From an uncultured Rhodospirillales bacterium (GTDB lineage: Bacteria > Pseudomonadota > Alphaproteobacteria > Acetobacterales > Acetobacteraceae), in the NCBI GenBank assembly GCA_903823665.1, contig CAIJTR010000097.1, positions 1 to 46,892 on the forward strand: a DNA stretch of 46,892 nt, written 5' to 3'. Positions 18,496-26,999 of the stretch are shown here, one piece after another; position 1 is the stretch's first letter, and each line of letters begins with the position of its first letter. Under the pieces are notes generated by a model. That model was not told the origin of the DNA. It saw only the letters and a list, made by a program, of their open reading frames with translations, and did not search any database. The position numbers and the translations under genes were made by a program.

Positions 18496-19466
18496 GCGCC
18501 GCCCCTCGCCGGGTGTCGGCGGAAAAGAGCGGCACCGAGACCGGCGGGGCAAAGGAGACGCCCCGCCACTTTCTGGATCTCGCACATTTCGACCCGGCCA
18601 CGCTGCGCCGAATGCTCGATATTGCGAGCCACTTCAAGACGACGGATCATTCGTCCAAGCCGCTGGCCGGCAAGACGATTGCGCTGATCTTCGAGAAGCC
18701 CTCCACCCGCACGCGTGTCAGCTTTGAAGTGGCGATGCGGCAATTGGGCGGCGACGTGATCACGCTGTCGTCCAAGGACATGCAGCTGGGGCGCGGTGAG
18801 ACGATTGCGGACACGGCGCGCGTGCTGTCGCGCTATGTCGATGCGATCATGATGCGGACGGACGCGCCGGAGAAGCTGGCGGAGATGGCCGAGTATGCCA
18901 CGGTGCCGGTGATCAATGGGCTGACGGCGGCGTCACATCCGTGCCAGCTGATGGCCGACGTGCTGACATTCGAGGAGCATCGCGGGCCGATTGCAGGGCA
19001 GGTTGTGGCCTGGTGCGGTGACGCCAACAACGTCGCGCGCAGCTGGATCGAGGCGGCGGCACGCTTCAGCTTCACGCTGCGGATTGCAACGCCAGAGCCG
19101 GAGAAGCTGCCCGCCGAGTTGATTGCGTGGGCTCGCGCTGAGGGTGCTGTGATTGAGCTGTTGTCTGATCCTGCGGCGGCTGTGGCGGGTGCGCGTTGCG
19201 TGGTGACGGATGCCTGGGTGAGCATGAACGATGACGACAATGCCGGAAATCGTCACAACATGCTGGCCCCGTATCAGGTGGACGAGGCGCTGATGGCCAA
19301 GGCCGCCCCGGACGCAATCTTCATGCATTGCCTGCCCGCGCATCGGGGAGAGGAAGTGACGGAGGGCGTGATCGACGGGGCGCAATCGGTGGTGTTCGAC
19401 GAGGCCGAGAACCGGCTGCACGCGCAGAAGGGTGTTTTGGCCTGGGCGCTTGGGGCGGCGCGGTAG
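18492..19466 (+). CDS. argF: Ornithine carbamoyltransferase
   Basis: 324 residues. It makes citrulline from ornithine and carbamoyl phosphate. STRTR (71-75), HPCQ (149-152), SMNDDD and [11 protein letters not shown] (279-289) are the carbamoyl-phosphate and ornithine binding motifs. The first about 24 residues are a polar extension before the conserved HFLDLAHFD opening, longer than in many homologues. The ATG at 18492 shares bases with the argD stop, and the much earlier in-frame start lies inside argD. The gene ends 9 bp before the palindrome at 19476-19560, which may serve as its transcription end. Confidence 0.95.
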   Translation: MSAAPRRVSAEKSGTETGGAKETPRHFLDLAHFDPATLRRMLDIASHFKTTDHSSKPLAGKTIALIFEKPSTRTRVSFEVAMRQLGGDVITLSSKDMQLGRGETIADTARVLSRYVDAIMMRTDAPEKLAEMAEYATVPVINGLTAASHPCQLMADVLTFEEHRGPIAGQVVAWCGDANNVARSWIEAAARFSFTLRIATPEPEKLPAELIAWARAEGAVIELLSDPAAAVAGARCVVTDAWVSMNDDDNAGNRHNMLAPYQVDEALMAKAAPDAIFMHCLPAHRGEEVTEGVIDGAQSVVFDEAENRLHAQKGVLAWALGAAR

Positions 19467-19475
19467 GGTGATTTC

Positions 19476-19560
19476 GTAGGGTGGGTAAGCGCTTGAGCCA
19501 CCCACCTTTTCGTTGTTTGGCGAGCATGGTGGGTGACGCCGAGCGGCTCACCCACCCTAC
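19476..19560. repeat. GTAGGGTGGG palindrome at the argF/toxin convergence
   Basis: The left arm (19476-19506) begins GTAGGGTGGGTAAGCGC and ends CCACCCACC. The right arm (19528-19560) begins GGTGGGTGACG and ends CTCACCCACCCTAC. The arms pair imperfectly around a 21-bp loop. It lies between convergent argF and toxin genes, where it could terminate both. Unusually, the toxin stop codon TAG (minus strand, 19559-19557) is made by the CTAC end of the element. Confidence 0.8.
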
Positions 19561-19877
19561 GTCGTCAGGCCGAGGACTATGCCCAAGCGGCCCGTAATGT
19601 CGCGCATCAGATCATCGTCGATGACGCCAATGACGCTTCCGATTTGCGTCACCCGTCCGGTCTGAGGCCAGTCCACCATGACTTGCGACGGCTCTCGCAG
19701 GCCGTTTGCCTCGCTGGGTGCGATATCCATCCGAAACCGAATGCCTTCACGCAATTCAGTCGTGATTGGCAGCAACGTGAGGTAGGGCAGCGCTGATAAT
19801 AGATCAGAGCGGACAACGATGCCCGGACGGGCTTTGTCTGCAGGGAAGCGAAACACGACGACCGACCCGCGCGTCAT
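19557..19877 (-). CDS. MazF/PemK-type endoribonuclease toxin
   Basis: 106 residues. MTRGSVVVFRFPADKARPGIVVRS is the characteristic MazF/PemK opening (RG-x-[VI], then K-RP-[GAV]-[LIV]-[VI]). LTLLPITTEL and the MVDWPQTGRVTQIGSVIG segment complete the SH3-like fold that cleaves mRNA. An alternative start seven codons upstream overlaps the antitoxin by 10 bp; MTRGSV fits the family better. The C-terminus ends in LGLTT with its stop inside the palindrome at 19476-19560, so the original terminus may have been altered by insertion of that element. Confidence 0.82.
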   Translation of the reverse strand: MTRGSVVVFRFPADKARPGIVVRSDLLSALPYLTLLPITTELREGIRFRMDIAPSEANGLREPSQVMVDWPQTGRVTQIGSVIGVIDDDLMRDITGRLGIVLGLTT

Positions 19878-19888
19878 TGCCGCAGCGG

Positions 19889-20113
19889 TCACCGCCACTC
19901 GTCAATTTGCCCCATGGCTTTTGCAAAGGCGTCGGCCATTGCGATTTCGTCATCGGTCAGCTCAGCAAGCTTCCGGCACGCCTCCGCCATCTCTGCGAGG
20001 TGTGCTTCGCTCTGCGTGTCTGGCAATCCGGCGACGGCCTTGTTCTGGGCTTTTGTGCGCTGTGCAGGACGATGGTGCGAGACACTTAGCGGTAAGGTTG
20101 ATGGTGCGGGCAT
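19889..20113 (-). CDS. Putative antitoxin partner of the MazF-like toxin
   Basis: 74 residues, directly upstream of the toxin on the same strand, with 11 bp between. The N-terminal 25 residues are basic and proline-rich (PLSVSHHRPAQRTKAQNK); the C-terminal half is acidic and helical (LAEMAEACRKLAELTDDEIAMADAFAKAM, split here by function: likely toxin-binding helix). It does not look like a classical AbrB-fold MazE. Identification as antitoxin rests on size, order, spacing and charge, not on a recognised domain. Confidence 0.65.
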   Translation of the reverse strand: MPAPSTLPLSVSHHRPAQRTKAQNKAVAGLPDTQSEAHLAEMAEACRKLAELTDDEIAMADAFAKAMGQIDEWR

Positions 20114-20115
20114 GA

Positions 20116-20127
20116 GGTAACATTACC
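20116..20127. promoter_or_regulatory. Small palindrome upstream of the antitoxin, possible operator
   Basis: GGTAA-CA-TTACC is a perfect 5-bp inverted repeat 3 bp upstream of the antitoxin ATG. Toxin-antitoxin operons are commonly autoregulated by the antitoxin at such sites. The site is short and could be chance. Confidence 0.3.
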
Positions 20128-20152
20128 ACAGTGCTGGCCATGGTTGCCAGGA

Positions 20153-20590
20153 TTACGCTGAATTCGCCGCCACTTTCACCATCCGCCGATGCGCGATCCC
20201 GGCGTCCAGAAACTCCTCGCCCTCTGTCACGTAGCCGAGGCGTTCGTAGAATTGGATGGCGGCCACCTGGGCGTCGAGTTGAAAGCGGCCCACGTTGGGG
20301 GCGGCGGCTTCGGCGGCGGTGATGAGGGCCGCTCCCGCACCTAGGCCGCGTTGGGTGCGATCGACGGCCACTCTGCCGATTTTGCCGGTGCGACCTTCGT
20401 CGATCAGCATGAGGCGGGCGGTGCCGACGGCTTCGCCTTCGCGCCAGGCGAGGAAGTGGTGGGCGTGTTCGTCGTAGGCGTCGATCTCCTCATCCTCGGG
20501 CACGCCTTGCTCGGTGACGAACACGTCCATGCGGATGCGGAAGCATTCGGCCATATCTTGCGCGGAGAGGGCGGGTTTGATGGTGATCAT
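20153..20590 (-). CDS. GNAT family N-acetyltransferase
   Basis: 145 residues. The ElaA/YjcF-like branch is suggested by RIRMDVFVTEQGVPEDEEID near the N-terminus. The acetyl-CoA motif A is IGRVAVDRTQRGLGAGAALI (R/Q-x-x-G-x-G/A), and motif B is FQLDAQVAAIQFYERLGYV. The acceptor is unknown. The start at 20590 gives the usual MITIKPA beginning, and the frame further upstream is antisense to lysA. It is divergent from lysA with 66 bp between starts. Confidence 0.85.
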   Translation of the reverse strand: MITIKPALSAQDMAECFRIRMDVFVTEQGVPEDEEIDAYDEHAHHFLAWREGEAVGTARLMLIDEGRTGKIGRVAVDRTQRGLGAGAALITAAEAAAPNVGRFQLDAQVAAIQFYERLGYVTEGEEFLDAGIAHRRMVKVAANSA

Positions 20591-20656
20591 TGGGGCAGTG
20601 TAGCAAACAACGGGGATTGATTGAACCAAGGCCCCGGCTTGTCCTAGTCTGCCGAA

Positions 20657-21976
20657 ATGTCCGCACCTGCCCCCCAGATTTCCGCCGCCGATCCTACCAC
20701 CGCCGAGCTGATTGCCGCGCGCCCGCATCTGAAGCGGCACGCAATGGATGGGCTGTTGCTGGATGGCGTGCCACTCAATGCCATTGCCGATGCGCTGGGC
20801 ACTCCGTGCTGGGTTTATTCCGCACCGACGATCCGGCGTCGGCTGGCGGAGCTGACGCAGGCGTTGGCGGGCCTGAACACACATATTCATTATGCGGTGA
20901 AGGCGAATGATCATCTGGCGGTGTTGACCCTGGTGCGGCAGGGCGGTGCTGGGGCGGATGTGGTGAGCGGCGGCGAGTTGCTGCGGGCGCGGCGCGCGGG
21001 GATTGCGGCGGATCACATCGTGTTCTCCGGCGTGGGCAAAACGGCGGAGGAAATCCGGCTGGCGCTGGGCGAGGGGATTTATCAGCTCAACGTGGAGAGT
21101 GCGGAGGAGTTGGCGACGATTTCGGCCATTGCCGCCAGCATGGGCCGCACGGCGGATATTGTGCTGCGGATCAACCCCGATGTGGATGCCGGGACGCATG
21201 CCAAGATCACCACCGGGAAGGCCGACAACAAGTTCGGAATCGCCTATGGCGAGGCGGCGGCGCTTTATGCGCATGCGGCGACGTTGCCTGGGGTAAGGCC
21301 GCAGGGGCTGGCTTTGCATATCGGCAGTCAGATTTTGTCGATGGCTCCATATCGGGCGGCGTTTGCGCGGGCGGCGGAGTTGATCCGGGCGCTGCGGGCG
21401 CAGGGCCAGACGGTGACGCGGATGGATTGCGGCGGCGGGCTTGGCATCACCTATGGCGATGAGGCGGAGGCGTCTCCGGCGGCGTTTGCGGGGGCCATTC
21501 GGGCGGCGTTTGGCGGGATGGACCTCACGTTGATGACGGAGCCGGGGCGGTGGCTGGTGGGGCCTGCGGGGATGCTGTTGGCAAGCGTGGTGCTGAACAA
21601 GGCGCATGATCGGTTCATGGTGCTGGATGCGGCGATGAACGACCTGATCCGTCCTGCGATGTATGACAGTTTCCACGGCGTGGTGCCGCTGGCGGCGAGC
21701 AATGCCGGGCCGGATCGGGTGATGGATGTGGTGGGGCCGGTGTGCGAGACGGGCGATACGTTCGCGCGCAACCGCCTGGTGGCCCCGGTGGAGGCGGGCG
21801 GGCGCGTGGCGCTGCTGGATGCGGGGGCCTATGGCACGGTGATGAGCTCCACTTACAATTCGCGTCCGTTGGCCCCGATTGCGATGGTGGATGGCGGCAC
21901 GTGGACCGTGATTCGCGCTCGGCAGCCGGTGGAGGCCTTGTGGTCTGGCGAAATCATCCCTGATTTCACTGCATGA
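20657..21976 (+). CDS. lysA: Diaminopimelate decarboxylase
   Basis: 439 residues, fold-III PLP enzyme catalysing the last step of lysine synthesis (meso-DAP to lysine). HYAVKAND holds the PLP lysine (K82). Further motifs are FSGVGKTAEEI, NPDVDAGTHAKITTGKADNKFGI, HIGSQI, MTEPGRWLVG, CETGDTFARNR (catalytic Cys of the partner active site) and DAGAYGTVMSSTYNSRP. The N-terminal about 25 residues are longer than in E. coli. It is followed closely by a TIGR02302 protein gene, an order that also occurs in other alphaproteobacteria. Confidence 0.95.
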   Translation: MSAPAPQISAADPTTAELIAARPHLKRHAMDGLLLDGVPLNAIADALGTPCWVYSAPTIRRRLAELTQALAGLNTHIHYAVKANDHLAVLTLVRQGGAGADVVSGGELLRARRAGIAADHIVFSGVGKTAEEIRLALGEGIYQLNVESAEELATISAIAASMGRTADIVLRINPDVDAGTHAKITTGKADNKFGIAYGEAAALYAHAATLPGVRPQGLALHIGSQILSMAPYRAAFARAAELIRALRAQGQTVTRMDCGGGLGITYGDEAEASPAAFAGAIRAAFGGMDLTLMTEPGRWLVGPAGMLLASVVLNKAHDRFMVLDAAMNDLIRPAMYDSFHGVVPLAASNAGPDRVMDVVGPVCETGDTFARNRLVAPVEAGGRVALLDAGAYGTVMSSTYNSRPLAPIAMVDGGTWTVIRARQPVEALWSGEIIPDFTA

Positions 21977-21986
21977 GACTGTGCGC

Positions 21987-24668
21987 ATGACCCTGCCTCC
22001 GGCCACCGATCAGAGCGTTGCTGGTCTGGGCCGGATGCGCCGTCTGGCGCGGCTGGTGCTGTGGTTTGAGCGGGTTTGGCCTGCGGTGGCTCCGGGGCTT
22101 GGGCTGGTGGCGGTTTTGCTGTGCCTGGCGTTGCTGGGCGTGCCGCGTCTGCTGCCGCCATTGGTGCATGTGGTGGCGTTGGCGATCTCTGGGTTGGCTG
22201 TGCTGGGCTTGCTGACATGGGGATTGCGGCGGGTGCGCAGGCCCGCGGCGGCGGAGGCGGACCGGCGGCTGGAGCAGGATTCTGGGCTGCGGCATCAGCC
22301 TTTGGCGGTGCTGACGGATGCGCCAGCTGCGGGGGGTGGTGCGATCTGGGCGGCGCATGTGGCGCGGGCTCGGGCACAAATTGCGCGCTTGCGGCTGCGT
22401 GCGCCGCGACCGGTGCTGGCGGCGATTGATACATATGCTTTGCGTTCGGTGGTGGTGGTTGGGCTGGCGGCGAGCTTTGTGATTGCCGGAAATGATGTGG
22501 GCACGCGGCTGAGGGCTGCGGTGCATCCGGGATGGGCGGTGCCGGCGGCGGCTCCCTCAGCGCTCGTGCAGGCCTGGATCACGCCACCGCTTTATACGGG
22601 TCTGCCGCCGATGTTCCTCAAGCCGGATGGCGGTGAGGCGAGCGTGCCGGCGGGGGCGAAGCTGACCATCAACGTCACCGGCGGGGCGGCTTCGGATGCG
22701 GCACCGGTGCTGGAGCAGAAGGGCGGCAGCACGGCGTTGGCAGCGCTCGACGCCAACAGCTTTCAGTTGGACACGACGCTTTCGACCACCGGCCATGTGG
22801 CGGTGCGGCGGGGTGGGCGGGAGATGGCGGGATGGGACATCACTGTGCTGGCGGATCAGCCGCCGGTGGTGAGGTTTCCGGAGCGTCCCGGTGTTCAGGC
22901 GGCCGGGGCGACGCCGCAGACGCGGTTGCCTTGGGACGTGCGGCATGATTACGGCGTGACGGAGTTGCATGCGGAATTGCATCTGGTGCCGCAGCCGGGT
23001 GCGCCGGCGCTGCTGGTGCCTGTGCCGTTGCCGGGTGGCTCGACGAAAGCGGCGAAGGGGACGCGCATTGTGGACCTGACCGCGCATCCATGGGCTGGTC
23101 TGCCGGTGATGGCGCAGCTGGTGGGAAAGGATGCGCCGGGGCTGGAGGGGCGCAGCGAGGTGTTGCAGTTCCGACTGCCGGAGCGGCGGTTCAACAATCT
23201 GCTGGCCCGCGCGGTGGCCGCCGTGCGCCGTCAATTGAGTGCGGCACCGGATAACCGGATGGACGCGATTGCAGCACTTGACCGGATTGGGTCGGTTGAG
23301 GGCGCTTGGGATGATGACAGTGCGGGGTATTTGAACCTGCGCAGCGTGATGGCGTTGCTTGGCACCTCGCAAGAGGCGGGGACGGTGGCCGAGGCGCAGG
23401 AGCGGCTGTGGTCACTGGCGTTGCATTTGGAGGAAGGCGCTCCTGATCGGACGGCGCGGGCGCTGGAGGCGGCGCGGCAGCAGTTGCGCGATGCGCTGGA
23501 GGCGGAGAAGCAGGCCGATCAGAAAGATCAGGCGCGGCAAAACCCGGACACGCGGGAGGCTCTGGAAAAGCGCATTGAGGCGCTGAAAGAGGCGTTACAG
23601 AAGCGGCTGGAGGCGCTGACCGACAAGGCCCGGCGCGACCCGGACAGCGACAGCTATAATCCGGACGCCCATCCGCAGGATCAGCGCGAGATGCAGCGGC
23701 TGATGCAGGAGATGAAGGAGGCCACGCGCAAGGGTGACACCCAAACGGCACGTGAGCGTCTGGCCGAGCTGGAACGGCAGATGCAGGCGCTCAAGGACAG
23801 TCACGCCGATCAGGGCCAGATGACCGAGCGGCAGCGCGAGCGGGCGGAGAAGCGGCAGCAGGGCCAGCAGCAGGTGAGCGTGGTGCAGGACATGGTGCGC
23901 CGTGAGGGCGGGCTGCTTGATCGCGCGCAGGGCCGGGTGGAGAACCGGCAGGGGTTGCGTCCATTGCCGTCGGTGGATGCGTCGGAGGAGACCGATCACG
24001 CGCCGGCGGCCGGGGTTGATCCGTCGGTTGCCGATCAGCGCACCCAGCTGGCGCTGCGGATGGCGGTGGGCGAGGTGATGCAGCAATACGGCGACCTCAC
24101 CGGCAAGGTGCCGCCCAATCTCGGTGACGCGGATGCGGCGATGCGCGAGGCGGCGCAGGCGTTGGCGACGAATCAGGACGCGCTGGCAATGCGCTTCGTG
24201 CAAACCGCCATCGAGGCGCTGCAGAAGGGCGGCAAGTCGATGCAGCAGCAAATGGCGCAGCAATTCGGGCGGGGCGAGCAGTCCGGCGAAGAACAGGCCG
24301 ATGATGGCGAGGATGGCGACGGCGACGGCGCTATGTCCGGCGATCAGCAGGGCGACGGTCAGGGCGATGATGGCCAGGGCCAGGGCGACGGCAGCGGTCA
24401 GGGCCAGGATCGCCAGGGCAAGGGCCGGGGCGGCAAGCCGGGCCAGGGGCGGCAACATGCCGGTGAGGGGCGTGACCGCGATCCGTTCGGACGCTCCCGC
24501 GGCGAGGGCAACACCGGGCGCGATGTCGGCGGGAATGTTCATGTGCCGGACGAGATGGAGCAGTTGCGCAGCCGCGAATTGCAGGGCGAGTTGCGCAGGC
24601 GTGGGGCGGACCGGAGCCGTGGGCAGGATGAGTTGGATTATATTGAGCGGCTGTTGAAGCAGTTTTGA
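21987..24668 (+). CDS. TIGR02302/DUF4175 family membrane protein
   Basis: 893 residues. The first about 165 contain three or four membrane segments (VAPGLGLVAVLLCLALLGV, LVHVVALAISGLAVLGLL, VVVVGLAASFVIAG). A long extracytoplasmic part follows: an Ig-like region beginning WITPPLYTGLPPMFL, then a charged coiled-coil region (residues about 490-640; EALEKRIEALKEAL, REMQRLMQEMKEAT). Near residues 765-830 is an extreme G/Q/D-rich tract, and the end reads DEMEQLRSRELQ then LDYIERLLKQF, the family terminus. The function is unknown in the literature I know. The start may also be a GTG six bases earlier. It begins 10 bp after lysA and probably shares its transcript. Confidence 0.88.
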   Translation: MTLPPATDQSVAGLGRMRRLARLVLWFERVWPAVAPGLGLVAVLLCLALLGVPRLLPPLVHVVALAISGLAVLGLLTWGLRRVRRPAAAEADRRLEQDSGLRHQPLAVLTDAPAAGGGAIWAAHVARARAQIARLRLRAPRPVLAAIDTYALRSVVVVGLAASFVIAGNDVGTRLRAAVHPGWAVPAAAPSALVQAWITPPLYTGLPPMFLKPDGGEASVPAGAKLTINVTGGAASDAAPVLEQKGGSTALAALDANSFQLDTTLSTTGHVAVRRGGREMAGWDITVLADQPPVVRFPERPGVQAAGATPQTRLPWDVRHDYGVTELHAELHLVPQPGAPALLVPVPLPGGSTKAAKGTRIVDLTAHPWAGLPVMAQLVGKDAPGLEGRSEVLQFRLPERRFNNLLARAVAAVRRQLSAAPDNRMDAIAALDRIGSVEGAWDDDSAGYLNLRSVMALLGTSQEAGTVAEAQERLWSLALHLEEGAPDRTARALEAARQQLRDALEAEKQADQKDQARQNPDTREALEKRIEALKEALQKRLEALTDKARRDPDSDSYNPDAHPQDQREMQRLMQEMKEATRKGDTQTARERLAELERQMQALKDSHADQGQMTERQRERAEKRQQGQQQVSVVQDMVRREGGLLDRAQGRVENRQGLRPLPSVDASEETDHAPAAGVDPSVADQRTQLALRMAVGEVMQQYGDLTGKVPPNLGDADAAMREAAQALATNQDALAMRFVQTAIEALQKGGKSMQQQMAQQFGRGEQSGEEQADDGEDGDGDGAMSGDQQGDGQGDDGQGQGDGSGQGQDRQGKGRGGKPGQGRQHAGEGRDRDPFGRSRGEGNTGRDVGGNVHVPDEMEQLRSRELQGELRRRGADRSRGQDELDYIERLLKQF

Positions 24669-24693
24669 GCAAAAGCCTGAGGGAGAGCTGGCC

Positions 24694-25563
24694 ATGCACG
24701 TGACCGTCAACGGCGCGAGGTTGTATTTTGACGTTGAGGGGGCGGGGCTGGTCCCACATGGCAAGACCATGCGGCAGAAACCGACACTGATGGTGCTGCA
24801 TGGCGGTCCCGGTTTTGACCATACGTATTTCAAGCCGGATTTCACGGCTTTGGCTGACCTGGCGCAGATCATTTACGTCGATCATCGCGGCAATGGGCGC
24901 AGCGAGTACGGCGATCCGGCGGGGTGGAACCTGGCGCAATGGGGCGATGATGTGCGCGGGCTATGCGATGTGCTCGGCATTGAGAAGCCGATTGTGTACG
25001 GCGTGTCGTTTGGCGGGTTTGTGGCGCAGTCCTACGCCACGCGGCATCCAGAGCATCCCGGCCGGCTGGTGCTGGTCAGCACGTCGGCAAAGATGGAATG
25101 GGACGTGATTTTCGATGCGTTCGAGCGGATTGGCGGGCCAGAGGCGCGGCACATGGCGGAGGCGTTCTGGTTGACGCCTTCGGCTGAGAACCGCCGGATT
25201 TACCGGGAGAAATGCCACCCGTTGTACAACACGAAACCGGCAGCGGACCCGGATGCGATGGCGCGCAGCATCGTGCATGACGCGGTTTCGCTGCATTTCA
25301 ACGGGCGCGGGAATGAGAGCATGCGGATGGATTTCCGCGCGGCGCTGGCCGGGGTGAAATGCCCCACGCTGGTGATGGGCGGCGAGACGGACCCGATCAC
25401 GCCGATTGTATTCAGCGAAACGATTGCGGCCTGTTTGCCGAAGCATCTCGTACAGTTCGAGCGGTTCGCGGATTGCGGGCATGGCGTGGTGCGTGATGCG
25501 CGGGAGCGGTTCTTTGCGGTATTGCGGCGGTTCATTGAGGACGCAGAGCCGCAAGCCGCCTGA
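24694..25563 (+). CDS. Alpha/beta hydrolase, proline iminopeptidase-like
   Basis: 289 residues. LMVLHGGPGFDHTYF (oxyanion-hole HGGPG at 36-40), VDHRGNGRS and the nucleophile elbow GVSFGG (Ser105) place it in the alpha/beta hydrolase fold near proline iminopeptidases (peptidase family S33). GGETDPITPI contains the likely acid and DCGHGV the catalytic His. The true substrate may be a peptide, ester or lactone. The cap domain contains EAFWLTPSAENRRIY. It follows the TIGR02302 gene by 25 bp and may be co-transcribed. Confidence 0.85.
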   Translation: MHVTVNGARLYFDVEGAGLVPHGKTMRQKPTLMVLHGGPGFDHTYFKPDFTALADLAQIIYVDHRGNGRSEYGDPAGWNLAQWGDDVRGLCDVLGIEKPIVYGVSFGGFVAQSYATRHPEHPGRLVLVSTSAKMEWDVIFDAFERIGGPEARHMAEAFWLTPSAENRRIYREKCHPLYNTKPAADPDAMARSIVHDAVSLHFNGRGNESMRMDFRAALAGVKCPTLVMGGETDPITPIVFSETIAACLPKHLVQFERFADCGHGVVRDARERFFAVLRRFIEDAEPQAA

Positions 25564-25572
25564 TGTTGGTTG

Positions 25573-25628
25573 GTGGGTCGGGCTCACGGTTAACGTTGCC
25601 GTGGGCTTCGGGCTGACGCCCGACCTAC
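25573..25628. repeat. GTGGGTCGGGC / GCCCGACCTAC inverted repeat
   Basis: Arms at 25573-25583 and 25618-25628 are complementary except one base, and inner segments are also G/C-rich. It lies immediately downstream of the hydrolase gene and could be its terminator, although no T-run follows. Similar GTAGGTCGGGC palindromes are dispersed in many genomes. Confidence 0.6.
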
Positions 25629-25684
25629 GGTGGACGTGTGATGACGTCTGTGATCAGCGCCCGCATCGTCATGGCGTTGTTTGA

Positions 25685-25720
25685 TGTAAATGATTTTTAT
25701 TGCCGATGAGCATCATTACA
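25685..25720. promoter_or_regulatory. AT-rich imperfect inverted repeat upstream of the PEP-CTERM gene
   Basis: TGTAAATGAT (25685-25694) and ATCATTACA (25712-25720) are near-complementary with one bulge, in the most AT-rich stretch of the 254-bp gap before the TIGR03118 gene. It could be a regulator site or part of a promoter. A TTGACG at 25757 is a possible -35, but no good -10 follows at 17 bp. Weak evidence. Confidence 0.25.
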
Positions 25721-25817
25721 TTTTGATGTCATGGCAAAAACCGCAATGCTGTTGGCTTGACGCGCCAATTTTCTCCTCCACTTCCGATGTGAAGTCTCGT
25801 GAAGCAGGGGGAATGAC

Positions 25818-26873
25818 ATGTATCGCACGCTTGCCGCAGCCACGCTGATCGCCTCAATCCTGACCGCAGGGCCTGCGTTTGCGCAGTATCGCCAAACCAA
25901 TCTGGTGTCGGACGGCACCGTGGGTGCCTTGAACATTGATCCGCAGCTGAAGAACCCGTGGGGCGTCTCGTTCACGCCCACCGGCCCGTTCTGGGTGTCA
26001 GACAACAATTCGGGTGTCTCCACGCTGTATAACAGCAGCGGCGTAAAGCAGGGCTTGGTGGTTTCGGTGGCGAACAGCACCGGGCAGATTTTCAACACCG
26101 ACACGACCGGTTTTTACGTGACGGGCACGACCGCTTCGAAGTTCATCTTTGCGGGCGATGACGGCAAGATCTCGGCCTGGGCCAGCGGCTCGGCGGCGGC
26201 GGTGAAGGTGGATAATTCTACCGCTGGAGCCTCTTACAACGGGATCGCGGAGAACAGCACGGGTGGGCAGGTTTATATCTACGCCGCCAACACCGCGAAG
26301 GGCACGATTGACGTGTTCGACACGACCTTCGCGCCGGTGACGACGCTGGCGGGCTCGTTCGCATCCGGTCTGCCGGCTGGCTATGTGCCGTTCAACATTC
26401 AGACGCTGAACGGCAAGCTGTATGTGGCGTATGCCAACTTTGCCACTTACTCGGGTGCCGTAGCCGAGTTCAACCCGGATGGGACGTTTATCAAGCTGGT
26501 AGCGAAAGACGGCACGCTGGCGGAGCCGTGGGGGTTGGACATCGCGCCTTCCACGTTCGGTGCGTATGCCAATGATCTGCTGGTCGGAAATTTCTACACC
26601 GGCACGATCAATGCTTATGACCCGAACACGAACGCTTATTTGGGGCAGCTGGCCGATCAGTCCAGCAAGACGCTCGTGGAGCCGAGCCTTTGGGCGCTGG
26701 TGAACGGCAATGGCGGCAATGCCGGCAGCACGCAGACGGTCTACTTCACGGCCGGTCTTGCGAATGAGCAGGGCGGGTTGCTGGGCGCGTTGTCCGTGCC
26801 GGAGCCGGGGTCAGCGGCTGTGGTGATGTCCGGACTTGCGGCACTGGCTCTGTTGCGGCGCCGCCGCGCTTGA
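25818..26873 (+). CDS. TIGR03118 family secreted protein with PEP-CTERM anchor
   Basis: 351 residues. Signal peptide 1-22 (TLIASILTAGPAFA, cleavage before QYRQT). The body has beta-propeller-like repeats of the TIGR03118 family: LKNPWGVSFTPTGPFWVSDNNSG, YNGIAENSTGGQVYIYAAN, PFNIQTLNGKLYVAYA, LAEPWGLDIAPSTFG. The C-terminus VPEPGSAAVVMSGLAALALL followed by RRRRA is a complete PEP-CTERM signal (VPEP, hydrophobic helix, Arg-rich tail), recognised by exosortase/EpsH-type enzymes in bacteria that make exopolysaccharide. The exosortase is not in this window. A strong AGGGGG ribosome-binding site precedes the ATG. Confidence 0.9.
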   Translation: MYRTLAAATLIASILTAGPAFAQYRQTNLVSDGTVGALNIDPQLKNPWGVSFTPTGPFWVSDNNSGVSTLYNSSGVKQGLVVSVANSTGQIFNTDTTGFYVTGTTASKFIFAGDDGKISAWASGSAAAVKVDNSTAGASYNGIAENSTGGQVYIYAANTAKGTIDVFDTTFAPVTTLAGSFASGLPAGYVPFNIQTLNGKLYVAYANFATYSGAVAEFNPDGTFIKLVAKDGTLAEPWGLDIAPSTFGAYANDLLVGNFYTGTINAYDPNTNAYLGQLADQSSKTLVEPSLWALVNGNGGNAGSTQTVYFTAGLANEQGGLLGALSVPEPGSAAVVMSGLAALALLRRRRA

Positions 26874-26890
26874 TGAGGTGAGGTGAGTTG

Positions 26891-26924
26891 GTGGGGTGCA
26901 ATCCTAAAGCGGGTTGCACCTTAC
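26891..26924 (+). terminator. Hairpin downstream of the PEP-CTERM gene
   Basis: GTGGGGTGCAATCC and GGTTGCACCTTAC form a stem around the loop TAAAGCG, 17 bp after the stop codon of the TIGR03118 gene. The ends resemble the GTAGGGTG-type palindromes elsewhere in the window. No long T-run follows, so termination efficiency is uncertain. Confidence 0.5.
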
Positions 26925-26999
26925 GTTAATATGTCTTGCATGTTGGCTGGGTTTATGTCATAGAGAATAACTCTTTCTCTGGCACAGGACCCTTCCCCA

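Noticed and set aside
17149-18585. Upstream extension of the recX frame
   Set aside because: Antisense of argD and argF.
20591-22006. Upstream extension of the GNAT frame
   Set aside because: Antisense of lysA; Arg/His/Pro-rich composition.
23595-24872. 425-codon minus-strand frame with many hydrophobic residues
   Set aside because: Antisense image of the Q/G/D-rich TIGR02302 coding region; no family pattern and unsuitable codon bias.
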